A stretch of DNA of 64,000 bases from Takakia lepidozioides (taxonomy: Eukaryota; Streptophyta; Takakiopsida; Takakiales; Takakiaceae), in contig CM060731.1 in assembly GCA_030704615.1 (NCBI GenBank), forward strand, positions 54,668,221 to 54,732,220, given 5' to 3'. Below the pieces are notes generated by a model. It worked only from the letters and a program-made list of their open reading frames with translations, was not told the DNA's origin and searched no databases. Below, one piece after another: positions 1-10,753 of this stretch; position 1 is the stretch's first letter; each line of letters begins with the position of its first letter. Both the position numbers and the translations under genes were made by a program.

Positions 1-2
1 TG

Positions 3-2389
3 GATGCAGATTCCCTTGAGGCAGTCATGGACCATTTCTCCGTGTTGAGCTCTCCCAATATTCGAAACCAGGTGAATGCACTCAGAATGGGCACAGGCAC
101 TGCTGGATTCATGGACAACATTATGGACCTCAAACGGAGGAGTCGCTATGAATTCATTCAAAACAGTATCTTCCCTGGCCAGGGCTCGTCCAAAGTGTAT
201 TTGTTCAAGATGTCCGCTGTGGGCCAAGGCAGTGGTGTGAGCATTGTCCGCCGAATGCAACCTGGAGGAGATTTGGCTAAATGTTGGTTAATGTTTGATC
301 ACTGCAAACGGGTGAAGGGTTGGACAACCATGGCGTGCCATGTGTATGATCCAGCGTACCAGCGTGTGCTCTCCATAGCAATTTGTGATATGCAGTCGGA
401 GGACACTGAATCCCAGATGCTCATGTGGAATTCCCTCCTGACCGTCATGCAGCGCAATGGAATACACAACACAAATTTTGCGGGCTTCATGGCTGATAGT
501 GCACAGGCAAATTTCAATGCAGTGCGGCGCGTGTTTGGTTCTGGGGATCCTAAGGTCCCCATGGAAAATAGGGAGCGCACATGCCTCTTCCATTGGAGTC
601 AATCTCTGGCACGTCATACAAAGCGCTGCATTCGCCCTGACCTTCAGTTGGAGCATAGAAGGCTCTGTCTGAAGTACAAGAATGCCACCTCAATGGGAGA
701 AGCTGAGAGCACTTACCAGGCAATCCGGGCTTGGTGGTTCTCCGCTGGTGCTGCTACAGGTATCCACCTGAAGGAGTTGGAGGACTGGTTGGTTTTCTGG
801 CACTTCAGGTACAGACAGTGGGGAGCTTTCATGACGACGGTAAGCCTCACAAGTTTTCCTTGAACACAAATTGCAATTTGCATCGTGCCTGTTCATTTGG
901 GGTTGTTCGATTGTCACTTGAAGAACCTCTACCATTTCTTTTCCTTCCTCACATTTCCATGCAATGCCTCCTGCAGGACATGTCCTTGGAGGACTTGGCC
1001 GACATGCCATCGTGTAATTTGGCAGAGACTGTTCACAACGCCTGGATGCAACAGTCTACCAAAGCAGGTCGTGACTTGTATGTGGCCACTGCTGATGACA
1101 TGGTGCGGGCACTTACACAACAAACCAGGTACCGCAATTTTCTGATGGGACGGGGTGGAGGGAAGGGCCCCGATTCGACTTTGTTGATGCTAAGGGCTGC
1201 GAGTAGGTCCGGAGACCCGTCAAAGATGGCCAGAGCTCTAAACAGGTGCACTGAAGGCTCCCCTCTGCAATCCAGGCTCCCCCATTTGGAAGGCGAGGAA
1301 AGATTTGGATCATGCAAAAGGAAATTAAACACTCTTCCAGGGTCAGATGGAGATTCCCATAGGCCAGACAGGGTCAATTTCTCTGTGCCAAAGGTGTCTC
1401 CAGTGCAGACTAAGTCCTGTGCCGGCCCCTTCCCAGGTGGGTCCTCCTCCTGTGGAGCAGGTGCAGAACATGCAAGCATAGCAGCGGAAATCCCATTGGA
1501 GAAGGTGGTGGCCATGGTGCAGGAATCTGATTGCATTGATAGTGACTGGCATATAGAACGCACCCCACCAGGATCTAGAGTGGCTTGCATGGCAATTCGG
1601 ACCCCCTCTTTCAAGAAATGCAAATCAAAAATATGCAAAGGCTCCAGGGGGACTCCAGCTCCAACATTCACAGGGTTGTTCCGACCTTACCATAGTGGGG
1701 AGTCAAAAGAACACAAGTTTTGGTTCTGCCCAGACGATATGGCACGATGCGTGAAGGGAACAGTTCGTCCTTCCGTGATAATGAAGCCCCCTCCCCCCGC
1801 AATTTGGCCTGTGAAAATTGGGACATCGCTGTCCTCAACCGAGATAAGCATGCTGGAGGAGGGAGGGTTTTGTCTTGCACGGTCCCGGGTGGTGCCCTTA
1901 TGCACTGTCGGCACAGATGTGCCACATGCTCCGACAATGCCTCCACCCGGTGCCGACTCCCACCCAACAAAAAGAGATGGAAAAACAGTGCGCCGTGTTG
2001 CTTCGGGTGCAGATCACGAATGCAAGATGGAATCGGCTAGAATTTTGCAGGCTACGGTGACTCGTATCACCGAAGTCCCTTCCCCGGGGTATGGACGGAT
2101 TTACACAGTGCTGTCAATTGGCTCAGTTCTTCATGCCAAAGAATATCAAGTTACCATTGGGAATTTCCCATCGTGCACTTGTCCGGATTTTGTAACGATG
2201 CGTGAGGGCGCTCTCGGCATGAGAGGGAAGTGGGTCCCCTGCAAGCATCAATATTACATATACCTTGTAATTATGTGTTGCGATGGTAAGAGAGACCAAT
2301 TCATTCACCAAGCCACACTAGGCTACGGAGAAGTCATCACCCTTCTGCAGCGGGACACCTCGCGTAGAGCTCCGCCAACTTCTCTTTGA
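3..2389 (+). CDS. MULE-type transposase with SWIM zinc finger, copy 1 (5' partial)
   Basis: This is a Mutator-like transposase open at the left edge of the window. Two exons join in phase 0: up to 839 (donor ACG|GTAAGC) and 977-2389 (acceptor CTGCAG), giving about 749 visible residues. The first exon holds the DDE-type core: an acidic residue in MFDH (297-299), a second in FMAD (495-497), then a CLFHW motif typical of the C2H insert in MULE transposases. The second exon ends in a SWIM finger, CTC...CKH, with Cys codons at 2174, 2180 and 2240 and His at 2246. The middle is low-complexity and poorly conserved between copies. The same exon-intron layout occurs in the copies at 4.2-7.8 kb and 42.6-46.2 kb, which supports the splice call. 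I see no break in the visible part. The missing N-terminal zinc-binding region should lie outside the window. The family is clear; whether it is active is unknown. Confidence 0.85.
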
Positions 2390-2645
2390 ACACATACGAG
2401 CCATGCCCGCTTCCCATGCTGGTTTCCAGGTTGCCGTGTGAAGACTTTTCATTTTATGACAAACATATACATTTCGTTCACTTGTGAGGGCAAATGCACT
2501 TGCGATTCATTGTAAGCGTCTCTCTGTGAATTGAAATAAACTGTGTCAATCATTCTGAGCTCAAATCTGCCATGTTTACATATTCCTCTTTTTTGGCACG
2601 CATTGCAGACATGGTGCATGGTGGCCTCCTTTGTTTTGTCCACGG
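2390..2645 (+). terminator. Probable 3' UTR with poly(A) signal of MULE copy 1
   Basis: AT-rich sequence follows the stop codon and contains an AATAAA hexamer at 2535-2540, about 150 bases downstream. The minus-strand reading frames here are unrelated to any family I recognise. Confidence 0.45.
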
Positions 2646-2700
2646 TAATAGGCCCTCTTCGTGCAATCCTCGCCTATAGGACCTGCTTCTCCAGCAGATT

Positions 2701-2790
2701 CATGCCGCTCACGCTTCCCTGAAGCGTGAGCTCAGCTCACGCTTCAAAGCTTGAACGTGAGCTCAGCTCCCAGGCTCACGGGGCTGGGCT
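2701..2790. repeat. Cluster of inverted CGTGAGC repeats
   Basis: Alternating forward and reverse copies of a GCGTGAGC core form overlapping palindromes: arms at 2707-2717 and 2721-2731, and a near-perfect 25-base palindrome at 2721-2745. Similar clusters flank the transposase remnant at 39.2-41.1 kb. They look like subterminal repeats of this MULE subfamily, differing by one base from the CATGAGC repeats at the ends of Elements A and C. Confidence 0.6.
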
Positions 2791-2867
2791 CACGCCGTAG
2801 CTACGCTGCTATCACATCTTGTGGCTACCTGGACTTAGAGGGACCTAAGCACCAGCTAGGGGGGCGA

Positions 2868-2995
2868 TTGTGTGGACTAGTGACTGCCATAGTGGGCAGC
2901 ATAGTGGCAGCCTAGTGACTGACTAGTTGTAGCCTAGTGGTTGGACTAGTGGCTGGACTAGTGGTGGACTAGTGGTATACTAGTGTGTGGTGTGC
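2868..2995. repeat. Degenerate tandem repeat based on GGACTAGTGG
   Basis: About ten imperfect copies of an ACTAGTGG-containing unit of roughly 10-20 bases run in tandem. There is no coding potential. It lies between the MULE copy 1 flank and the LINE fragment and may belong to the element end. Confidence 0.6.
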
Positions 2996-3085
2996 ACATG
3001 TGTTGTGTGGTTTTGGACAGCGATGTAGTTGTGTACGATATGTATGCGCACGACATCCCTGTTAATTTCCACAGTAGAGCCAACA

Positions 3086-3327
3086 GAGAGTCAAGTCCGT
3101 CCTGTTTTTTTTTTTAAAAATCAGAGAGATGACTCCCTGTGACATGTTTCCCGGCATTTGGTTCGCTTGAAAAATGTGGTTGGCCATGGCCCAAAAATCT
3201 AGCGAGATGTCATGCCGAAGCTTTTTGTAAAATTCGACCGGGACTCCATCCATCCCTGGACATTTCCCATCTTTCAGCTTGGAAAGGGCCAGTTCAAGCT
3301 CCTCTTCCGAGAGAGGCCCTTCCAGTG
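3086..3327 (-). pseudogene. LINE reverse transcriptase fragment, downstream half of a split LINE
   Basis: On the minus strand this reads as the start of a LINE reverse transcriptase. A region SEEELELALSKLKDGK leads into PGMDGVPVEFYKKL and then GVISLIFKKKNRTDLT, which matches the conserved N-terminal RT blocks. Homology stops at about 3,086 where other sequence begins. At its other end (3,327) the frame is cut by Element A, and the same LINE resumes at 19,244 in the same orientation. The two sides share CCTTCCAGTG, which encodes part of LEG at the break. It is inactive. Confidence 0.8.
3318..3327. repeat. Left target-site duplication of Element A
   Basis: CCTTCCAGTG is repeated at 19,244-19,253. 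It extends to 11 bases if the preceding C is included. Ten or so bases is the normal range for Mutator-like insertions. Confidence 0.85.
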
Positions 3328-3420
3328 AGGTTTACTATTTCATGAGCAGAAACCATGAGCCATGAGCCATGAGCCATGAGCCGCATGAGCCGCATGAGCG
3401 GTGAGCCGAAGTCTAAGATA
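3328..3420. repeat. Left terminal inverted repeat and CATGAGC subterminal repeats of Element A
   Basis: The 20-base terminal repeat is at 3328-3347. It is followed by at least seven tandem copies of CATGAGC(C/G) to about 3,400. The right end at 19,199-19,243 carries the reverse complement of the same arrangement. Confidence 0.8.
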
Positions 3421-4184
3421 CGCGGATTTCATGAGCGGACTCCTCCAAATTTGGAAATGCGGCAGATTAAACAAGTATTAAAATAATAGTTTTTTATTTG
3501 ACCTTGCCGTTTTTGGACGTTCCAGATCATGTAATGCGGCGAAGATATGTCGTCAGTAACAAGTCCGCTCATGGTTTTATAGATCCGCTCATGGAAATAA
3601 GTGACCGTGCAACGGGAAATCCAGTATACCACTGCAAAAGGACGTCGCATACTGGCCTGTATAGAGTATTCCGCGGTTTTACATGCCTTAACATTGGAAT
3701 GAAGCTGACCCTTTTGCCGCGATTGAACCAATGGAGTCTGCACCAATACAGTCTGCAGTACTTCACAATTCTGTCTTCTTCGGGTATTCGGCGGGAAAGG
3801 TTTGCAACTGAACTGGGAAATAGGGTGCCGCATTAGGGTTCGCACGTGCGAAATTTCGGAGCGGTTTGGTGTTGGCGAAGGCCGCCTCTGGGGGTACCTA
3901 CGACGATACTTGGAAATTCGGCGCCGCATTTCCTTGTCGGAGGTCGAATGAGGAGAGCAAGTTTTCGGAAAGCAGAAAAACATGAACCCTCCAACATACA
4001 AAAATACATGCACGTGGAAACAAGTGAACGATATAGTAATATCTTAGTTCGATCAAAACAGGTTACTGGTAGGCAAGACATATGTCGGACCTTTCTGTGG
4101 CCAGAGTCTGAGGTACTGGCAGCAGTACAGTTCTACTATCCGAAAAGGATGGGCGTACCATTGTATGTGGACCGCAAGCCAAGC
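3421..4184. other. Left subterminal region of Element A without a gene
   Basis: I recognise no coding family here. The region contains one full palindrome at 3912-3933 whose left half is the Element C type (GGAAATTCGG) and right half the Element A type (CCGCATTTCC), plus isolated half-sites near 3,455 and 3,820. The reading frames of about 100-190 codons here have no family signature and are probably chance. Confidence 0.6.
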
Positions 4185-7100
4185 TCACTGGTCCCCTGGA
4201 TCCATATTCAGAAGAGTGTGAACCTCCTGGGGGCTCAACCCTGGTGCATGTATGAAGTGATGAGTTGTGGAATTACAACGGAGTCTCTTTAGGTACACGT
4301 AGTACAAATGCTTGCAAGGGCAGTATGATGCCCCCTTGTTCGCCATGATCTGGAAGTCGGTGCAATTGCAGGTGGGTAATTCTGAAATGGTGATGGTGTA
4401 CACCTCATTGCGAACAGCTGAGCCCGCCGTGGCCATCTGATACACACGCCCGAATCCTGGTGGGGGCACTTCTGTCGAGCTCTGGATTGTACAGTTCATC
4501 CGAAGTGCATTCCCCATCCTTGTCTCGTTCACTTTTGAGGGAGGTCGCCGCCTCTTCGGTTTCCCCCAACGGTGTGTAGGATGCTTAGAGCTGTCGTGTC
4601 CCATTGTTCTTGCTCTCACAGGGGTCGGTGGTGGAGGCTGTGGAAGCGGAAATGGTTGTCTGGGGACGTCAGTGCGCTGCACCATCCGAAATCCTGCGGC
4701 GGTAAGGGCGTCGGCCTCAACCTGACTCAGATCGCAGCCTGGTTCCACCGGCCACACCGGGGGAGCCTCTGGCATTGTTTGTATGCCGTACTTGGGCTTT
4801 CCATACACGCAAGTCATAATGTCGTGCCTGCAGAACCAGAACTGGGTGGTTGTCGCCTCCGCAAACTTTGCATGGACAAATCTTCCTGTAAAAGTAGGAG
4901 CAGGGACAGCCCCATCTGAATTCCTCCTTATCATCTCTAAACAACGTTGCCGTGTATCCACACGAATTGCGGAACACCTTCCTCGAAACGACGGCTTTGT
5001 GCGAGCAATTCTCCACTGTGATGCAGACACAGTCGTCTCCACAATGGCTTGGCCATACTGCATAACAGCGGGCGGAATGTGGGGCAAGGGAGCGGTGGGA
5101 ATTTGTTGCACGAAATCCCCGGTTGAAGGCGACGGCGATCTGGAATTTCTTGGGCTTCCACTGCTGGAAGACACATTGTGCGGCAACATGACGGGACCTC
5201 GAGGTGCTGTCCGAATGTTCCTGTCGGATCTCCAGGAATCCTCTTCGCACCCGGGTTCCTCTTCAATCCTCCGCCTGACAGGGCGAGTCCGGACGTCCCC
5301 CTCTAGGTGTTCACCTCTGCGGTGCAGAGGCGTCCCTTTGATCTTCTCTCGCAATGCTGTCGCCCATTTCACTGGATTCTTGGACCTCGAAGCTGTTCGT
5401 ACCAACAATTCCTCCCTGTCCGGCCCAAAGCCCCATTGTTTGCCGCTCAAGAACTTGTAGTACGTGGCTTGCTGCATGATTGCTCTGTCGATGTCCTCCG
5501 TTGTGGCCGTGACTACGTCCACCAGATGTGCGGCAGAAGACGCTCGCCAGGAGGAGTGGACCGATTCTGCCATATTCGTGTTCGGCATGTCCGTGTCGGA
5601 ATCCAAGCACCGCTCCTAGAAGGACACAAACAATGGTGAGGGACCAATCGAAATGTCCGTAACAGAAAGACAAATGAACGAAAATGACAGCAGCCTACCT
5701 CCCGCATGTACTGTCCGAACTGTCGATACCGAAAATGCCACCACCCCAACCAGCTGTGCAATGCTCCCAGATTGGTTGTCTCCACTGCACCTGACGTGTT
5801 CCACCAAGCCTCGATGATAGCAAACTTAACCTCCGCGTCATCAAATGTGGGTGCATCCTTCCACGCCGTACAAAGGACACGGTGTTCAGCCTGGAATGAG
5901 CTAGCAACAAATTTGGTAGTATAGTGGGATAGACTCTGCATCCAATGGAATCCACAGGATCTCTCTTTCCCCTCCATTGGAACATTGGGGTCCTCACCGT
6001 ACACACGCCGCACCGCTGCCCAGTTGGCCTGAGCGTTGTCTGCCATGAATCCCCTGAAATTGGGCTCTGGCAATCCCGCCCTTGCCATCTGCTCGTTTAT
6101 GCCCTCCCACAGATGCATCTCGGACTGTGTGTCCTCCCCTTTCATCTCGCAGATTGCAATCGTCATGAGCCTCTTGGAGTGATAGTCATAAACATGCGCA
6201 CCCATAGTCACCCACTGATGGTTTGTAATTCGCTTGATGTGATCAAACATCACCCAAGCATTCGACAAGTTTCCAGTTGTCATGCGAGTGACCAAGTCGA
6301 CTCCACTCCCAGGCCCACACGTCGACATTTTGAAAATGTAACAACGATCGGATTCGCTGCCTTGCCCTGGAAACCTGCTACCTTGGATGTAGTCATATCC
6401 AGTCATTCGTTTCACCTCCAGGATTGAGTACAGTCCGACCCCCTGCCGAACTCCTGCTTGCAAGATACGATGTGATTCCGCACATTCGGACTACAAACGT
6501 GCGAGACGGACTCCAAGAGGTCACGCATCTCGTCTTCGGTCAAGGGCTCTCGGTCGGAACCATCTTCAGACATGATTTTGCCAAGAGCAATCTTGTGGGC
6601 TGCCTTCAGCTGAATCTGCTTTGGTCTGGCTCCGGGGCTCAATTTGACCTCCTCTTTTATGATGTCGTGTGCTTCCTGCACAGCCTCACGCATGTTGCCT
6701 CTCGCCAAGGGGTGGCAGTGGACCCCAACGTGTATGCAAGCTCTAGTCAAGTCCGGGAGCAAATGGATAACGTAGTATTGCTTGGCTCTGCACATGGACA
6801 TGCACGTCGGTGGTTCTTTGCAATGTGCACACTTGAAAGAACCCGCAGGAGCTTGGCTGGAGACAATGAATGGATGATGCGTTGTGCCAGTCCAATCCGT
6901 CTCGTTTCTCCGCCCTCCTTTGGAGAGAAAGTGGAAGCAGGTGGGATTGAGGCACCTCAGCTTCCCCGCACAGAGGACATATCGTACACGAACACCATCA
7001 GCAATTTTCGTGCTACTGGTCTTCGTCACACACCAGGGGTGTCCGTCATGCTTTCGATCCATGTCTGTTAACATCCCGGAGGATTTCTTTGACGAAGAAA

Positions 7101-7791
7101 CAGGTGGAAACTCGAAGATGACATTGCCATCGACTTCGGGAGGCAGAAACGTTACCTTTCTAACTGGGAATTTGGCATAGTCGAGAGCAGCCAGCTCGGA
7201 GCGAGAACCATCGAGGTGATGTTGTCGTAGGAGCTGCACAATGGACCGGGTTGGAGTTATGCTCGAGGGCACATGCGTAGCACCTACAGAGACGTCCATG
7301 CCGGATTTGAACGACCGTGTGGAGGACATGGGTACCTCAATGCAATCATCTTCCTCGTCGGAAATGTCGAATACGTCCACACGAGAAGCTATGGAGGGTC
7401 TTGACGGTCCAGGTCGGGAATGATTATCGTTGCATACCTCTCTGTTGGCAGTGGCCGCCTCTCGGTTTCCGGACTCCTTTGTGGATGGTGTGGGCAGCGA
7501 CTGATTCGGAAAGGGAATGGGCATTCCCACAGCTCGGTACAGGATGGTGTCTGACGGGGGAACGTGCCATTCGATTCCGCAACCTCCGTCGTTACCTAGC
7601 ACGACAATGGTCTCGTCAACCTGTCCAGGAACATCCTTCCTTTCTTCTTCCAAATAAACTGTGCCCGGTTTGAGCTTGAATTTGGAACAAAGGTAAGTTT
7701 CAGTCACTCTGCAAAGTCCTCCCTCGTTTGGGATCCAGGCTCTCCCAAGTTGCGGAGGACAGCAAACTATAGCGTAGGAATTCGGAGCCAT
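4185..7791 (-). CDS. MULE-type transposase with SWIM zinc finger, Element A copy
   Basis: This is the likely transposase of Element A. There are two exons on the minus strand: 7791-5699 (donor GAG|GTAGGC) and 5615-4185 (acceptor CTAG). The start at 7791 (MAPNSYAIV) is chosen because the Element B paralogue aligns from that point. Order of parts: an acidic low-complexity N-terminus; a zinc-binding region with several CxxC pairs ending in a VGVHCHP motif, as in WRKY/GCM-like fingers of MULEs; the DDE core with VMFDH, the CEMKGEDTQSE block, FRGFMADNAQAN and CGFHW; and in the last exon a SWIM finger CNC...CPCKH. A one-base frameshift near 6,450-6,465 separates SPNVRNHIVSCK from the following GVGLYSILEVKR, so the product is broken here unless this is an assembly error. 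It is transcribed away from the palindrome array and divergently from the methyltransferase-like gene. Confidence 0.85.
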
Positions 7792-8205
7792 CGAACACCG
7801 CACGGAGTTGGCAAGTGCGAGGTTCAGTATAGCGACAGACCAAGGCTCACAGGCACCATGCGGAGTCCATCGACGATTGGAAGTCGCACATTGAAGTGGA
7901 AAGTATTGTTTCAAGCTACATGCATGAAGGTGGGAGGTTTGATTCCATAGCCAGTGAGTATGACAATGATGGCCGATTCGGCGACGAAATAACATCTCCT
8001 GACAGTTTCTCCTGAGGGTGGATCCAGCAGTATTCTCGGTGCAGACAGGAACGTTCGCACTGACAAGTGCCAGGACTGCTGGTTAAAACGGTCAGACAAC
8101 CAAGTTGTGCTCATCAAGACTGGCCGCAATTGTGTTGTTTCGGAACAATGCAATCCATTCAGGTTCCAAATTTCCCGTCCCGATTGATTCTTTCGATTGC
8201 CGGTG
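7792..8205. promoter_or_regulatory. Upstream region of the Element A transposase, next to the palindrome array
   Basis: This spacer lies between the transposase start and the first palindrome. No confident core promoter can be read. It would hold the 5' UTR and promoter of the minus-strand transposase. Confidence 0.35.
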
Positions 8206-10410
8206 GACGGAAATACGGCGCCGCATTTCCGTATTGCATCTTGGTCATGCACCAGAGCGACGGAAATGCGGCACCGAGTTTCCGTCCGGGGGAAACCTTT
8301 ATACTCTCCAGAACGGAAATGCGGTAACGCATTTCCATCCAGCAAGCACGGTATGTGAAGGTGGAACGGAAATGCGGTACCGCATTTCCGTTCTGATTGA
8401 GAATTATGAACAACGGGAACAGAAATGCGGCACCGCATTTCCATCCGAGTCGCACTTTTCCGACATTTCAGAACGGAAAAGCGGCGCCGCATTTCCATTT
8501 TGTATATGATGAATGGAGCTGAGGGATAGAAATGCTGCAGCACATTTCCGTCCTTAAAAGACATTCATACTCTCCAGAACGGAAATGCGGTACCGCATTT
8601 TCATTCAACAAGCACGGTATGTGAAGGTGGAACGGAAATGCGGTACCGCATTTCCGTTCTGATTGAGATTTACGAACAACGGGAACAGAAATGCGGCACC
8701 GCAGTTTCGTCCGAGTCGCACTTTTCGACATTCCAGAACGGAAATGCGGCGCCGCATTTCCATTTTGTATCTGATGAATGGAGCTGAGGGATAGAAATGC
8801 TGCAGCACATTTCCGTCCTTAAAAGACATTCATACTCTCCAGAACGGAAATGCGGTACCGCATTTCATTCAACAGCACGGTATGTGAAGGTGGAACGGAA
8901 ATGCGGTACCGCATTTCCGTTCTGATTGAGATTTACGAACAACGGGAACAGAAATGCGGCACCGCATTTCCGTCTGAGTCGCACTTTTCGACATTCCAGA
9001 ACGGAAATGCGGCGCCGCATTTCCATTTTGTATCTGATGCATGGAGCCGAGTGCGATTCCGACAGCTTCATACAACGCAATTCCGACCGCTTGAGACATT
9101 CATACTATCCAGAACGGAAATGCGGCAACGCATTTCCGTTCTGACTGAAAATCGTGAACCATCTGAACTAAAATGCGGCACCATATTTCCATCCGAGTCG
9201 CACCAACCAACATTCCAGAACGGAAATGCGGTACCGCATTTCCGTTCTGACTGAAAATCGTGAACCGTCGGAACTGAAATGCGGCAACGGATTTCCATCC
9301 GAGTCGCACTTCCCAACATTCCAGAACGGAATGTATTAGATTCAAAAGGGAAATGCGGCACCGCATTTCCGTTCTGACTGAAAATCGTGAACCATCTGAA
9401 CTAAAATGCGGCACCATATTTCCATCCGAGTCGCACCAACCAACATTCCAGAACGGAAATGCGGTACCGCATTTCCGTTCTGACTGAAAATCGTGAACCG
9501 CCGGAACTGAAATGCGGCAACGGATTTCCATCCGAGTCGCACTTCCCAACATTCCAGAACGGAATGTATTAGATTCAAAAGGGAAATGCGGCACCACATT
9601 TCCGTTCTGATGAAATATCCTGAAACCTCGGAACTGAAATGCGGTACCGCATTTCCGTCGGAGTCGCACCTTCCGACATTCCAAAATGGAAATGCGGCGC
9701 CGCATTTCCGTTTTGTATGTGAGGCACGGAGCTGTGGAACGAAAATGCGGCACGGCATTTCCGCCAGCGTCAGACGTTAATACTCTACAGAACGGAAATG
9801 CGGTACCGCATTTCCATTCTGACTGAAAATCGTGCGCAACGGAACAGAAATCCGGCACCGCATTTCCGTTCTAGTCGCACCTTCCGACATTCTAGAACGG
9901 AAATGCGGCGCCGCATTTCCGTTTTGTATATTGGGCCTAGAGCTGTGCTACGAAAATGTGTAGCAGCATTTCCATCCATGTGAGACCTTCAAAGTTTCCG
10001 GACCGGAAATGCGGCACCGCATTTCTGTCCAGGTGAGACCTCTATACTTTCCGAACGGAAATGTGGCACGGCATTTCCATTCATCATCTAACGGATGTGA
10101 AGTGGGAACGGAAATGCGGTACCGCATTTCCGTTCACATTGAAAATCATGAACCACGGGAACAGAATGTTGTGCCTCATTCCCGTCCCAATCGCACCTTC
10201 GACATTCCAGAACGGAAATGCGGCGCCGCATTTCCCTTTTGAATCTCATACTTGGAGCTGTGGGACGGAAATGCGGCACCGTATTTCCGTTCAACAACTA
10301 AGGTATGTGAAGGTGGAACGGAAATGCGGTGCCGCATTTTCTTCCAACAAGTACGGATGTGTAGCTTCGTGATGGTACTTAACGGAAATGCGGCGCCGCA
10401 TTCGCATTTT
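8206..10410. repeat. Palindrome array of Element A, ~53 bp period
   Basis: About 39 clear palindromes and two decayed ones are present. Each is a 10-base half-site GGAAATGCGG, a variable central dinucleotide (CG, TA, CA or AA), and the inverted half-site. Measured centres include 8219.5, 8272.5, 8325.5, 8378.5, 8431.5, 8485.5, 8537.5, 8591.5 and 8644.5. The spacing is 52-54 for most steps, and the few exceptions are mostly 64, 74, 104 or 113. Spacers alternate between a few types, giving a higher-order unit of about 265 bases (five sites), for example from 8,552 and 8,816. Both strands read open through it, which explains many spurious reading frames. It occupies the space between two divergent genes, so it may act on both. 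Confidence 0.95.
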
Positions 10411-10753
10411 CGCTCCAACTCATCAGACGCTGGGACGGAAATACCTTGAAATGTGAACACGTGGAGCAACGGAATTGCTGCACATGTCGGCACTCTATCT
10501 GACTGAAGGGGCATGAGGCGGCGCGGCCTGACCGTTCGATAATGATGTTTGTTTTTCGGACGGCAGGCGTACCCTCAACGATTCGAATTTCGTAATGACG
10601 CAAACTCCCGAGGAGACACTTTCGTCCAACCCTTTCGAACCCAAGTGGTGCATCACCGCCGTTTCATCTACTTTTGTAGTGTCTCCTCAGTCACCCCTCT
10701 CGCGCCCTTTCCATCTGCACTCTTTGGCCCTTTTTCCTCTCTCTGTTCTTCTT
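10411..10753 (+). promoter_or_regulatory. Upstream and 5' UTR region of the Element A ParB/MTase-like gene
   Basis: No further palindrome occurs here. Several in-frame ATGs (for example 10,595) precede the chosen start. The pyrimidine-rich stretch 10,670-10,750 looks like a leader. No TATA element can be named with confidence. Confidence 0.4.

Noticed and set aside
8206-10410. CRISPR array (short palindromic repeats with regular spacing)
   Set aside because: Spacers repeat in a 265-base pattern rather than being unique, there are no cas genes, and the setting is a plant nuclear transposon.
8067-10514. Many overlapping open frames on both strands (repeats of GNAVPHFRS and MRRRISV type)
   Set aside because: They are translations of the palindrome array, whose unit lacks stops in several frames; no independent coding evidence.
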